A DNA stretch of 64,000 nucleotides from Flectonema sp. DT1601. Its lineage: Eukaryota > Euglenozoa > Diplonemea > Diplonemida > Diplonemidae. The DNA is taken from NCBI GenBank assembly GCA_964019425.1, contig OZ025822.1, forward strand, positions 310,001 to 374,000, written 5' to 3'. Below, in pieces: positions 31,990-42,990 of this stretch. How positions within the stretch are numbered: position 1 is the first letter of the stretch; every line of letters starts with the position of its first letter. Below the pieces are notes generated by a model that was given only the letters and a program-made list of their open reading frames with translations, did not search any database and was not told the origin of the DNA. A program made the translations under genes and the position numbers.

Positions 31990-33243
31990 CCCTTTAAGCC
32001 CTGAAGGCCACTATAGTGGCCTTTCGCGTTTTTTTTTTTTTGACAAAGGGGAAAAATGTACCTTGTGAGTACAAGGGTGGAGCCAGAGCTGCCCAAAAAC
32101 GACAAATTTTATGTGGGATCGTGCTGCAAAAATCACCAGCTTTTTCTGAGAAAAAGTTCATTTTTTTTTTTCTGCACTGGGAACAGTCTTAGCCAGGTTG
32201 CCCATGACTATCCCATGTTTTCAGCCAAAAATTAAAATCCCTAAAACTATTTCCATCGAAAATGATTCAGTAGGGTCACCTATCCCAGATTCGGGTGCTC
32301 CTGAGTCTTCTTCGAGCGATGAAAAGAGTACAATAGAGCCAAGCATTTCCCCTCTGAAATGGAGCAAGAAAATCACCAAGGTAAGACGACACACGTTTCG
32401 GCGGTCCTTGCAGGACATGTCAGACCTGAAATTGATGAAGGAACTGCAGAAATTTGAACTTGTGTTCACCCCAAAGGTGATGAGATGATTTCGCACTGCA
32501 GCAACAACTAGGCACTCAATCTTAACGTAGCTGAACTCAAACTCTCTTTAGGACTCAATATCCTCGTGGGTCTCTGTGATAAGCCAAATATCTCAGATTA
32601 CCCTAAGATTACAGGAACGGTACATCAGACCCAGCGTACACACCCCACTTCGCTTCCTGAGATCGGTTCCTCTAAATTCGAACCAATCTAAAGTTTTACA
32701 CTGTCACCAACCCCGTACCTACTGACAAGCTCTACAAAATCCGCAGCTTTTGGGAAACAATAGTTCCCAAATAGTCCGAGATCAATAAGGCGGAGGCGCA
32801 GGGACGGGTGGAGAAGTTCTCTGCCTCGTACTTTCAGTCCTAGCACAATGTGCATCACATAAATTCAGGGACAATCCAAAAGAAGTACATGTCTTCAGCA
32901 CATTGCCTCTCGAGGAGAATTATGAGACAGCCACGTGATGGACTAAAATAAGGAAATCTATCAAAAAGTGACTATCGACTTACCGGTACAGATCCATCAG
33001 TACAACAAACTGATGGGTGGTGTTGACCTCGTAGACGGTATCAGGGGGAAGGCAAGAAGAACTCTGATGACAAAACGCTGGACCCTGAAAGTCTTTCACT
33101 ACTTGTTAGAGATTTCTATCTTCAATGTTTTCACCCTCCAAAAGAAATCTGAAAAAGACGTCGGGACATATGCTCAGTTCAAAAAGAGGCTATGTTCTCA
33201 ACTTATTGATCACGGAACACACCAAACTCACACAAAATGTCAC
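31990..33243 (+). mobile_element. piggyBac element, second copy, truncated
   Basis: The same insertion as 20203-21930, duplicated by the palindrome: it begins CCCTTTAAGCC next to TTAA and carries the same coding breaks. It lacks the last ~470 bp and has no second TTAA; it joins directly to satellite sequence at 33243/33244. Confidence 0.85.
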
Positions 33244-34834
33244 ACTAAATTCTTTTTATTTATTTTTTGAAGAAAAGAAACGGAAAATAGAAATTAGTCG
33301 ACAAAGTCGAACGATAAAAAAAAAACAATGATAACATTGTTTATTCTTTTTTTTGTATTTTTTTATATTCTTTTTTATTAATTTTGAAAAAAAAAAACAA
33401 TCAGTTTAGCGTCTTGACCAGGACGGAAAATAGAAAGTGATCGACATAGTCGATCGTTAAAAAAAAACAATGATAACATTGTTTATTCTTTTTTTTTATT
33501 TTAAATTCTTTTTATTTATTCTTTAAAGAAAAGAAACGGAAAATAGAAATTAGTCGACAAAGTCGAACGATAAAAAAAAACAATGATAACATTGTTTTTC
33601 CTTTTTTTTTTTTTTTTTTATATTCTTTTTTATTAGTTTTGAAAAAAAAAACAATCAGTTTAGCGTCTTGACCAGGACGGAAAATAGAAAGTGATCGACA
33701 TAGTCGATCGATAAAAAAACAATGATAACATTGTTTATTCTTTTTTTTTATTTTAAATTCTTTTTTTATTTATTCTTTAAAGAAAAGAAACGGAAAATAG
33801 AAATTAGTCGACAAAGTCGAACGATAAAAAAAAAAACAATGATAACATTGTTTATTCTTTTTTTTTTTTTTTTTTTATATTCTTTTTTATTAATTTTGAA
33901 AAAAAAAACAATCAGTTTAGCGTCTTGACCAGGACGGAAAATAGAAAGTGATCGACATAGTCGATCGATAAAAAAACAATGATAACATTGTTTATTCTTT
34001 TTTTTTATTTTAAATTCTTTTTATTTATTTTTTAAAGAAAAAAAAACGGAAAATAGAAATTAGTCAACAAAGTCGAACGATAAAAAAAAACAATGATAAC
34101 ATTGTTTATTCTTTTTTTTTATTTTAAATTCTTTTTATTTATTTTTTAAAGAAAAGAAACGGAAAATAGAAATTAGTCGACAAAGTCGAACGATAAAAAA
34201 AAAACAATGATAACATTGTTTATTCTTTTTTTTTTTTTTTTTTTATATTCTTTTTTATTAATTTTGAAAAAAAAAAAACAATCAGTTTAGCGTCTTGACC
34301 AGGACGGAAAATAGAAAGTGATCGACATAGTCGATCGATAAAAAAACAATGATAACATTGTTTATTCTTTTTTTTTATTTTAAATTCTTTTTATTTATTT
34401 TTTAAAGAAAAGAAACGGAAAATAGAAATTAGTCGACAAAGTCGAACGATAAAAAAAAAACAATGATAACATTGTTTATTCTTTTTTTTTTTTTTTTTTT
34501 TATATTCTTTTTTATTAATTTTGAAAAAAAAAAAACAATCAGTTTAGCGTCTTGACCAGGACGGAAAATAGAAAGTGATCGACATAGTCGATCGATAAAA
34601 AAACAATGATAACATTGTTTATTCTTTTTTATTTATTTTAAATTATTTTTTAAAGAAAGAAAACGGAAAATAGAAATTAGTCAACAAAGTCGAACAATAA
34701 AAAAAAACAATGATAACATTGTTTATTCTTTTTTTTTTTTTTTTTTTTTATATTCTTTTTTATTAATTTTGAAAAAAAAAACAATCAGTTTAGCGTCTTG
34801 ACCAGGACGGAAAATAGAAAGTAATCGACATAGT
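33244..34834 (+). repeat. Hairpin satellite array 5
   Basis: A direct repeat, offset 10525 bp, of the end of array 2 (from about 22725), including the same order of T-run lengths. It ends at the same position inside a unit before the ORF. Confidence 0.95.
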
Positions 34835-36422
34835 AACAAAACTGAAAACGATCGAAAAGCTCACCATTGAAAGATCGTGGCTTGAGAAATGTTTTATCTG
34901 GCAAACCTGTTACGCATCGGCTCTTTCTATTCTACTTATTGCCAATGGTTCTTCCTCCCCGGCCCCTTCTGTTTTGTTAGATGAGGATGAGCTCACTGGA
35001 CTCTCCTTGTCATTCTCTTCTATTTCTTCCATCTCTTTCCAGACTCCCCCACCTGAACTCATGTCAACGGGATCGCAAACACTTCCTGCTGATTTCGCTA
35101 TAGTGATAAGAACTCAATCTGACATGGGTTCTCAAACCCCCTTGTACAAAAAAAAAGAAGGAAAATTAAGGCTGAAACTTTCCTTGAAATGCCAGATTTT
35201 AGAAAACGAATTAGAACAAATGAAAGAACGAATTTTTTATGTTCTATTTTTATTTTACTTTAATGCGATGTCAGCCTCCCTCGAGAAAGACAAGCAGTTA
35301 CTAAATGGATTACCTGTTGAGATCAAAGCTACCAACCAGGATCCATCCTCACTTCCTCCTGCGCCCCCTGTTTTAATTATTGAAAAAGATAGAAAAGAAT
35401 ATGAACTTCTGGAAGGAGTAATTCAACGGTTAACAGCAGAACGCGATGAATCGAAGACTTCTCTTTCTGCACTAGTTCGACAATATGACTTAGTGGAAGA
35501 TTACAGGAAACGTGAGCTCGCAAATCTGACTCAGAGAGCAGACCTATCGGAAATGGCGCTCTTTAATTACCATCAAAGGTTTGTTCTTCTGTCGAACGAA
35601 TTGGAGACCAAATGTAATGAGGAAAGAGAAAGTAAAATAAGACTTTTCTATACTCAACAGGAGGTCGAGAGTTTGCGTGCCGCGCGTCCCCGTATGACCC
35701 ACTTTAGTCAACAAGTTTCCCCCCGAACCCCCGTTCTGTATGAATCTGTTGCTATGATGAAGATAGCAAAGAACTACCTCTCGCTCTTTACAACTACGAG
35801 TAGTCTTTTTACTCCTCTTATTAAACCCCTTATCCCTACCCTTAATTATATCACCCCTCTTTGTCCTCTAGCTTCAATTCCTCCGACAATGCCGCAGAGT
35901 GAAGCTCTCGACCGCACGCCGACCAAGATTTTACGACAAGAGAGTCACGTTATCTCCGTTAAAGAGAATACACCTATTGCGAGACAATGGTCCGAGGGTA
36001 GGATTGACTTACTCGAGAATTACTGTCGAGCAGTAGATGACTCTCTCGAAACAAACGAGAAAGCGGCAGAGCTCTCAGAACAACTTCTGGATGCCCAACT
36101 TCGCCTCTCGGAGCTGAATCACCAACGGTGTACAACTCACGCAGAGCAGCTTGAGCAATCCATGATGTTAACGGGACTGGCGAGCGATTTAAATGCTCAA
36201 CTCGCCTTGGCACGGTCTCAAATTGCGGCCCTGAAGTTCCAATTAGCTTCATGGGCAGAAGGTTTGAGTCCGCCAGACACAGAAGAACATGAGGAAAATG
36301 AAACTCCGCCGAGAAAGTCTGAGCGTTCAACTCTGAAAAAACGAACCCCTCCATCAAGATATCGTTACAATCGAAGGAGATGTTCTGCTGATGACGTTCA
36401 CGGTGACTCCACCCCCTTGTAA
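34818..36422 (+). CDS. Unknown coiled-coil ORF, copy 3 (complete 3' end)
   Basis: The same protein as copy 2, residue for residue over 482 codons from DEDELTG to the C-terminal GDSTPL. Its right side continues into the longest undisturbed context (3' region, satellite, full E), so it is the best candidate for the source. The frame being kept in two copies shows little because the duplication looks very recent. Confidence 0.6.
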   Translation, partial: KVIDIVTKLKTIEKLTIERSWLEKCFIWQTCYASALSILLIANGSSSPAPSVLLDEDELTGLSLSFSSISSISFQTPPPELMSTGSQTLPADFAIVIRTQSDMGSQTPLYKKKEGKLRLKLSLKCQILENELEQMKERIFYVLFLFYFNAMSASLEKDKQLLNGLPVEIKATNQDPSSLPPAPPVLIIEKDRKEYELLEGVIQRLTAERDESKTSLSALVRQYDLVEDYRKRELANLTQRADLSEMALFNYHQRFVLLSNELETKCNEERESKIRLFYTQQEVESLRAARPRMTHFSQQVSPRTPVLYESVAMMKIAKNYLSLFTTTSSLFTPLIKPLIPTLNYITPLCPLASIPPTMPQSEALDRTPTKILRQESHVISVKENTPIARQWSEGRIDLLENYCRAVDDSLETNEKAAELSEQLLDAQLRLSELNHQRCTTHAEQLEQSMMLTGLASDLNAQLALARSQIAALKFQLASWAEGLSPPDTEEHEENETPPRKSERSTLKKRTPPSRYRYNRRRCSADDVHGDSTPL

Positions 36423-36444
36423 TTCTCTTTTTCCTTACTTTCAC

Positions 36445-37830
36445 ATCACTTTGTTTATTTAGTTTTTTAGCTTATTTATTATTTATTGTTCGTTTTTGTT
36501 TGTATTATTTTATCGATATGTTTATGTCCGTCAGATCATAACGTTAATCAGGTTAATTGTTAATTGTTAATTATAAATGGTCTAAACCCCAATCCAAGTT
36601 CCCAAGGCTTGGCATAGTTTTTGAGTGACGCCTTACTGGCCTCCTCATCCTCTATGAGTGGTGAGGGGGCCAGCAATGGTTTTTTTTTTTTTTTTTTTTT
36701 CTCTTATCTCTTTTTTTTTCTTTTTCTTTTACTCTAATATGAAATATTTTTGAACAAAATGTGATTATTAATTTAAAAAAAAAAAAAAAAATAATGTAAA
36801 TGAATAATAAAAAAAAAAAAAACATGCCTTGGGAATACAACCAAAGCCCCAATTAATCGGTCCTTTCTTTTTTCCTTCTTGTCAAGTGATCGCTCCACTC
36901 GTCGATCACCAAAACCAATTGTATTTATATTTGTTCTTTTCTCAACGATCGGCTATACCGATCATTTTTTTAAAATAATTGTTTTCTTCTTCTCGACGAT
37001 CAGATCCAATTGATCGACCTTTTTTTTTTTTTCCTTTATTCCTTCCATCCCTCGCTCCCCTTATTTTAATAAAAACAAGATCAGCTCAGCTTGATCGTTA
37101 ATCTTTTTTTTTTTTTTTTTTTTTTAAATTTAAACTGATTGTATTTATATCTGGTTATTTTTTCTCAACGATCGGCTATGCCGATCAACCTTTAAAATAA
37201 TTGTCTTCTTCTTCTCGACGATCAGACCCAATTGATCGACCTTTTCTTTTTTTTTTCCTTTATTCCTCCCATCCCTCCCGCTCCCCTTATTTTAATAAAA
37301 ACAAGATCAGCTCAGCTTGATCGTTATTTATTTATTTATTTATTTTTTTTTTTTGTTGGTCCTAGTCAAGACCTTAAACTGACTAATCGGTCTTAACTTT
37401 AACTAAGTGAATGAACCCTTCCCGTTTTCCTTTTCCCTTTATTACTCTCTATCTGGTCTGTTATGTCATAAATCTCATTTAATTTTATCATTCATTTTAA
37501 TTTTCACTGTTTCTCTAATTTAGTTTCTCTAATGCACAAGAGATACCATCACTTATGAGATACCAACGCACATACGAGATACCAGCACTCCAGAGATACC
37601 GACACGCTAGAGATACCAAGTCACTTGAGATACCTCCTTGTAAATTAATTCCCGGTATTTCAAATTTGAATTGATAGTGTCAACTCTGCTTGCTGCTCTC
37701 GTTTATGTGTTGTCTCCTGAAGTGATCTTAACTCCTATAAAAAGAAAAAAAAAAAAAAGAAATCAAAAAAGAAGAATTTTCAAACGAAGTTATAACAACC
37801 CCTACCACCCATTATGATCAATTCCGCTTG
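36445..37830 (+). repeat. 3' noncoding region of the coiled-coil element, copy 3
   Basis: Inverted match of 26615-28000. The GAGATACCA repeats are at about 37540-37635: GAGATACCA followed by TCACTTAT, ACGCACATAC, GCACTCCA and similar variable spacers. Confidence 0.75.
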
Positions 37831-37869
37831 TTTTTTTTTTTTTTTTTTTTTAAAAACAAATAAAAAAAA

Positions 37870-38515
37870 TAAAAAAATTATAAAAGATTAAACAATGTTA
37901 TCATTGTTTTTTTATCGATCGACTATGTCGATTACTTTCTATTTTCCGTCCTGGTCAAGACGCTAAACTGATTGTTTTTTTTTTTTTTTCAAAATTAATA
38001 AAAAAGAATATAAAAAAAAAAAATAAAAAAAGAATAAACAATGTTATCATTGTTTTTTTATCGTTCGACTTTGTCGACCAATTTCTATTTTCCGTTTTTC
38101 TTAAAAAATAAATAAAAAGAATTTAAAAAAAAAAAAAAAAAAAGAATAAACAATGTTATCATTGTTTTTTTATCGATCGACTATGTCGATTACTTTTTAT
38201 TTTCCGTCCTGGTCAAGACGCTAAACTGATTGTTTTTTTTTTTTTTTCAAAATTAATAAAAAAGAATATAAAAAAAAAAAATAAAAAAAAGAATAAACAA
38301 TGTTATCATTGTTTTTTTATCGTTCGACTTTGTCGACTAATTTTTATTTTCCGTTTTTTTCCCTTAAAAAATAAATAAAAAGAATTTAAAAAAAAAAAAA
38401 AAAAAAAAGAATAAACAATGTTATCATTGTTTTTTTTATCGATCGACTTTGTCGACTAATTTCTATTTTCCGTCCTGGTCAAGACGCTAAACTGATTGTT
38501 TTTTCTAAATAAATA
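37870..38515 (-). repeat. Hairpin satellite array 6
   Basis: Mirror of array 3, in minus orientation, directly before E4. Confidence 0.9.
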
Positions 38516-38520
38516 AAAAA

Positions 38521-38912
38521 TTTCGATAAGTGGGAAGTAACGGACTGGGAGCTTTTGGCTCCTGCCCTATTCCCGACGTAAACTTTCTTTTTATTTTTTT
38601 TTTTTTTTTAACAGGCCCAAAGGGCGACAATGATGGTTGCTGACCAAGGAATAATATTCAAATGAATTTTCGTTTCAAAGAAACGAACAGAATTAAGAGA
38701 GAGGTAGAGAAAAAAAAAAAAAAAAAAAAAAGAAAGAATAGAAAAAAAATATGAAGAGGAAATAATCAAACATGAAAAAAAAAAAAAAAAATAAAATATA
38801 AATAAAAAACGTTGTATGAAAAAGGAAAAAAAGAAAAAAAAAAGACCAGAAAAGGAAAGAGAAAATGAAAAGGTATAATATTATTGTGGGGATATGAGGA
38901 TAGCAGGGAGAT

Positions 38913-38916
<4 letters not shown>
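38521..38916 (+). repeat. Flank element E, copy 4
   Basis: Full-length E in plus orientation. Together with inverted E5 it bounds a 4.1-kb block of satellite (38521-42657), like long inverted ends. Confidence 0.85.
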
Positions 38917-38950
<34 letters not shown>

Positions 38951-39203
38951 TTATTATTTAAAAAAAGGAAACAATCAGTTTAGCGTCTCGATCAGGACGG
39001 AAAATAGAAATTAATCGACATAGTCGATCGATAGAAAAAAAACAATGATAACATTGTTTATTCCTTTTTTTTTTTTTTTTTTTTATTCTTTTTATTTATT
39101 TTTAAAGAAAAAACAATCAGTTTAGCGTCCTGACCAGGACGGAAAATTGAAAGTGATCCACATAGTCGATCGATAGAAAAAAGACAATGATAACATTGTT
39201 TAT

Positions 39204-39236
<33 letters not shown>

Positions 39237-39869
39237 CTTTTAATTATTTTAAAGAAAAAACAATCAGTTTAGCGTCTTGACCAGGACGGAAAATGTGGAG
39301 ATGGAGGGCAATAAAAAAAAAAAAAAAAAAAAAAGATTAAACAATGTTATCATTGTTTTTTTTTATCGATCGACTATGTCGATTACTTTCTATTTTCCGT
39401 CCTGGTCAGGACGCTAAACTGATTGTTTTTTCTTTAAAAAATAAATAAAAAGAATAAAAAAAAAAAAAAAAAAAAAAAAAAGAATAAACAATGTTATCAT
39501 TGTTTTGTTATCGATCGACTATGTCGATCACTTTCTATTTCCCGTCCTGGTCAGGACGCTAAACTGATTGTTTTTTTTTTTTTTTCAAAATTAATAAAAA
39601 AGAATATAAAAAAAAAAAATAAAAAAAAGAATAAACAATGTTATCATTGTTTTTTTATCGTTCGACTTTGTCGACTAATTTTTATTTTCCGTTTTTTTCC
39701 CTTAAAAAATAAATAAAAAGAATTTAAAAAAAAAAAAAAAAAAAAAAAAAGAATAAACAATGTTATCATTGTTTTTTTTATCGATCGACTTTGTCGACTA
39801 ATTTCTATTTTCCGTCCTGGTCAAGACGCTAAACTGATTGTTTTTTCTTTAAAAAATAAATAAAAAGAA

Positions 39870-39905
<36 letters not shown>

Positions 39906-40301
39906 AATGTTATCATTGTTTTTTTATCGATCGACTATGTCGATCACTTTCTATTTCCCGTCCTGGTCAGGACGCTAAACTGATTGTTTTTTCTTTAAAA
40001 AATAAATAAAAAGAATAAAAAAAAAAAAAAAAAAAAAGGAATAAACAATGTTATCATTGTTTTTATTTTATCGATCGACTATGTCGATTACTTTCTATTT
40101 TCCGTCCTGGTCAAGACGCTAAACTGATTGTTTTTTCTTTAAAAAATAATAAGAAGGATTTAAAAAAAAAAAACAAAAAAAAAAAAGAATAAACAATGTT
40201 ATCATTGTTTTTTTATCGATCGACTATGTCGATCACTTTCTATTTTTCGTCCTGGTCAAGACGCTAAACTGATTGTTTTTTCTTTAAAAAATAATAAGAA
40301 G

Positions 40302-40335
<34 letters not shown>

Positions 40336-41802
40336 AATAAACAATGTTATCATTGTTTTTTTATCGATCGACTATGTCGATCACTTTCTATTTTCCGTCC
40401 TGGTCAAGACGCAAAACTGATTGTTTTTTTTCAAAATTAATAAAAAAGAATACAAAAAAAAATAAAAAAAAAAGAATAAACAATGTTATCATTGTTTTTT
40501 TTTTTATCGTTCGACTTTGTTGACTAATTTCTATTTTCCGTTTTTTTTTTTCTCTTTTTAAAAAATAAATAAAAAGAATTTAAAATAAAAAAAAAGAATA
40601 AACAATGTTATCATTGTCTTTTTTTTATCGATCGACTATGTCGATTACTTTCTATTTTCCGTCCTGGTCAAGACGCTAAACTGATTGTTTTTTCTTTAAA
40701 AAAAAAAAAAAAAAGGATTTAAAAAAAAAAAAAAAAAGAATAAACAATGTTATCATTGTTTTTTTTTATCGATCGACTATGTCGATCACTTTCTATTTTC
40801 CGTCCTGGTCAAGACGCTAAATTGATTGTTTTTTTTTTTTCAAAATTAATAAAAAAGAATATAAAAAAAAATAAAAAAAAAAGAATAAACAATGTTATCA
40901 TTGTTTTTTTTTTTATCGTTCAACTTTGTTGACTAATTTCTATTTTCCGTTTTTTTTTCTTTTTAAAAATAAATAAAAAGAATTTAAAAAAAAAAAAAAA
41001 AAAAGAGTAAACAATGTTATCATTGTTTTTTTTATCGATCGACTATGTCGATTACTTTCTATTTTCCGTCCTGGTCAAGACGCTAAACTGATTGTTTTTT
41101 TTTCAAAATTGTTAAAAAAGAATATAAAAAAAAACAAAAAAAAAAAGAATAAACAATGTTATCATTGTTTTTTTTTATATCGTTCGACTTTGTCGACTAA
41201 TTTTTATTTTCCGTTTTTTTTCTTTAAAAATAATTAAAAAGAATTTAAAAAAAAAAAAAAAAAAAGAATAAACAATGTTATCATTGTTTTTTTATCGATC
41301 GACTATGTCGATCACTTTCTATTTTCCGTCCTGGTCAAGACGCTAAACTGATTGTTTTTTCTTTAAAAAATAATAAGAAGGATTTAAAAAAAAAAAAAAA
41401 AAAAAAAAGAATAAACAATGTTATCATTGTTTTTTATCGATCGACTATGTCGATCACTTTCTATTTTCCGTCCTGGTCAAGACGCTAAACTGATTGTTTT
41501 TTCTTTAAAACAATAAAAAGGATTAAAAAAAAAAAAAAAAAAAAAAAAGAATAAACAATGTTATCATTGTTTTTTTATCGATCGACTATGTCGATCACTT
41601 TCTATTTTCCGTCCTGGTCAAGACGCTAAACTGATTGTTTTTTCTTTAAAATAATAAAAAGGATTAAAAAAAAAAAAAAAAAAAAAAAGAATAAACAATG
41701 TTATCATTGTTTTTTATCGATCGACTATGTCGATCACTTTCTATTTTCCGTCCTGGTCAAGACGCTAAACTGATTGTTTTTTCTTTAAAAAATAATTAAA
41801 AG

Positions 41803-41841
<39 letters not shown>

Positions 41842-42234
41842 ATAAACAATGCTATCATTGTTTTTTTATCGATCGACTATGTCGATCACTTTCAATTTTC
41901 CGTCCTGGTCAGGACGCTAAACTGATTGTTTTTTCTTTAAAAATAAATAAAAAGAATAAAAAAAAAAAAAAAAAAAAAGGAATAAACAATGTTATCATTG
42001 TTTTTTTTTTATCGATCGACTATGTCGATTACTTTCTATTTTCCGTCCTGGTCAAGACGCTAAACTGATTGTTTTTTCTTTAAAATAATTAAAAGGATTT
42101 AAAAAAAAAAAAAAAAAAAAAAAAAGAATAAACAATGTTATCATTGTTTTTTTTCTATCGATCGACTATGTCGATTAATTTCTATTTTCCGTCCTGATCG
42201 AGACGCTAAACTGATTGTTTCCTTTTTTTAAATA

Positions 42235-42269
<35 letters not shown>
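38917..42269. repeat. Hairpin satellite array 7 with an orientation switch
   Basis: Units run plus from 38917 to about 39296, then minus from about 39335 to 42269. At the switch stands GTGGAGATGGAGGGC, a scrap resembling the reversed minisatellite core, followed by an A run. Confidence 0.9.
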
Positions 42270-42273
<4 letters not shown>

Positions 42274-42657
42274 ATCTCCCTGCTATCCTCATATCCCCAC
42301 AATAATATTATACCTTTTCATTTTCTCTTTCCTTTTCTGGTCTTTTTTTTTCTTTTTTTTCCTTTTTCATACAACGTTTTTATTTATATTTTATTTTATT
42401 TTTTTTTTTTTCATGTTTGATTATTTCCTCTTCATATTTTTTTCTATTCTTTCTTTTTTTTTTTTTTTTCTCTACCTCTCTCTTAATTCTGTTCGTTTCT
42501 TTGAAACGAAAATTCATTTGAATATTATTCCTTGGTCAGCAACCATCATTGTCGCCCTTTGGGCCTGTTAAAAAAAATAAAAATAAAAAGAAAGTTTACA
42601 ACGGGAATAGGGCAGGAGCCAAAAGCTCCCAGTCCGTTACTTCCCACCTTATCGAAA
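42270..42657 (-). repeat. Flank element E, copy 5
   Basis: Full-length inverted E, partner of copy 4. Confidence 0.85.
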
Positions 42658-42990
42658 TTCATCTACATTTTATTTTCAAATAGTTCCGGTCTGTCTTTAA
42701 TGTTAAATAATACTGATCATGTTAACTCAATATTTTTTTTTTTATGTGCAAGAGATACCAACACGCAAGAGATACCAACGCACAAACGAGATACCAGCAC
42801 TTCCGAGATACCGACACACAAGAGATACCAAGACACTTAAGATACCAGCAAGGACAATGAGAGGTAGAATGAACTCTCCTCCTTGTGTCCGATCCTGATT
42901 ATTTTTTGTTGAATTGGTAGTGTTACCTCAGTTTGCGACTCTCGTATCTGTGTTGTGTTAACTCATGTAAGTGATCTTAACTCCTGTTAA
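42658..42990 (+). repeat. Spacer with GAGATACCA repeats
   Basis: Five to six ~20-bp repeats (core AGAGATACCAACACGC) at about 42745-42845, followed by a sequence related to the spacer beside copies 2 and 3 (GACTCTCGTATCTGTGTTGT, AGTGATCTTAACTCCTG). It is a diverged third copy of that module, here without the ORF. Confidence 0.75.

Larger units (their letters stand above)
28177..33243 (-). repeat. Palindrome 1, right arm
   Basis: Mirror of 20677-25743. The outer end at 33243 cuts the second piggyBac copy just after TGTCAC, where a short AC overlap is shared with the sequence that follows. Confidence 0.9.
33246..38701 (-). repeat. Palindrome 2, right arm
   Basis: Mirror of 25744-31199. At 38701 it continues without a break into the rest of a full E element, so this arm looks like the source copy and the others like derivatives (inference). 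Confidence 0.9.

Noticed and set aside
38521-42657. E4-satellite-E5 as a single TIR transposon
   Set aside because: No target duplication or transposase is seen, and the satellite inside flips orientation, so a fold-back origin is as likely. Kept only as a question under the module finding.
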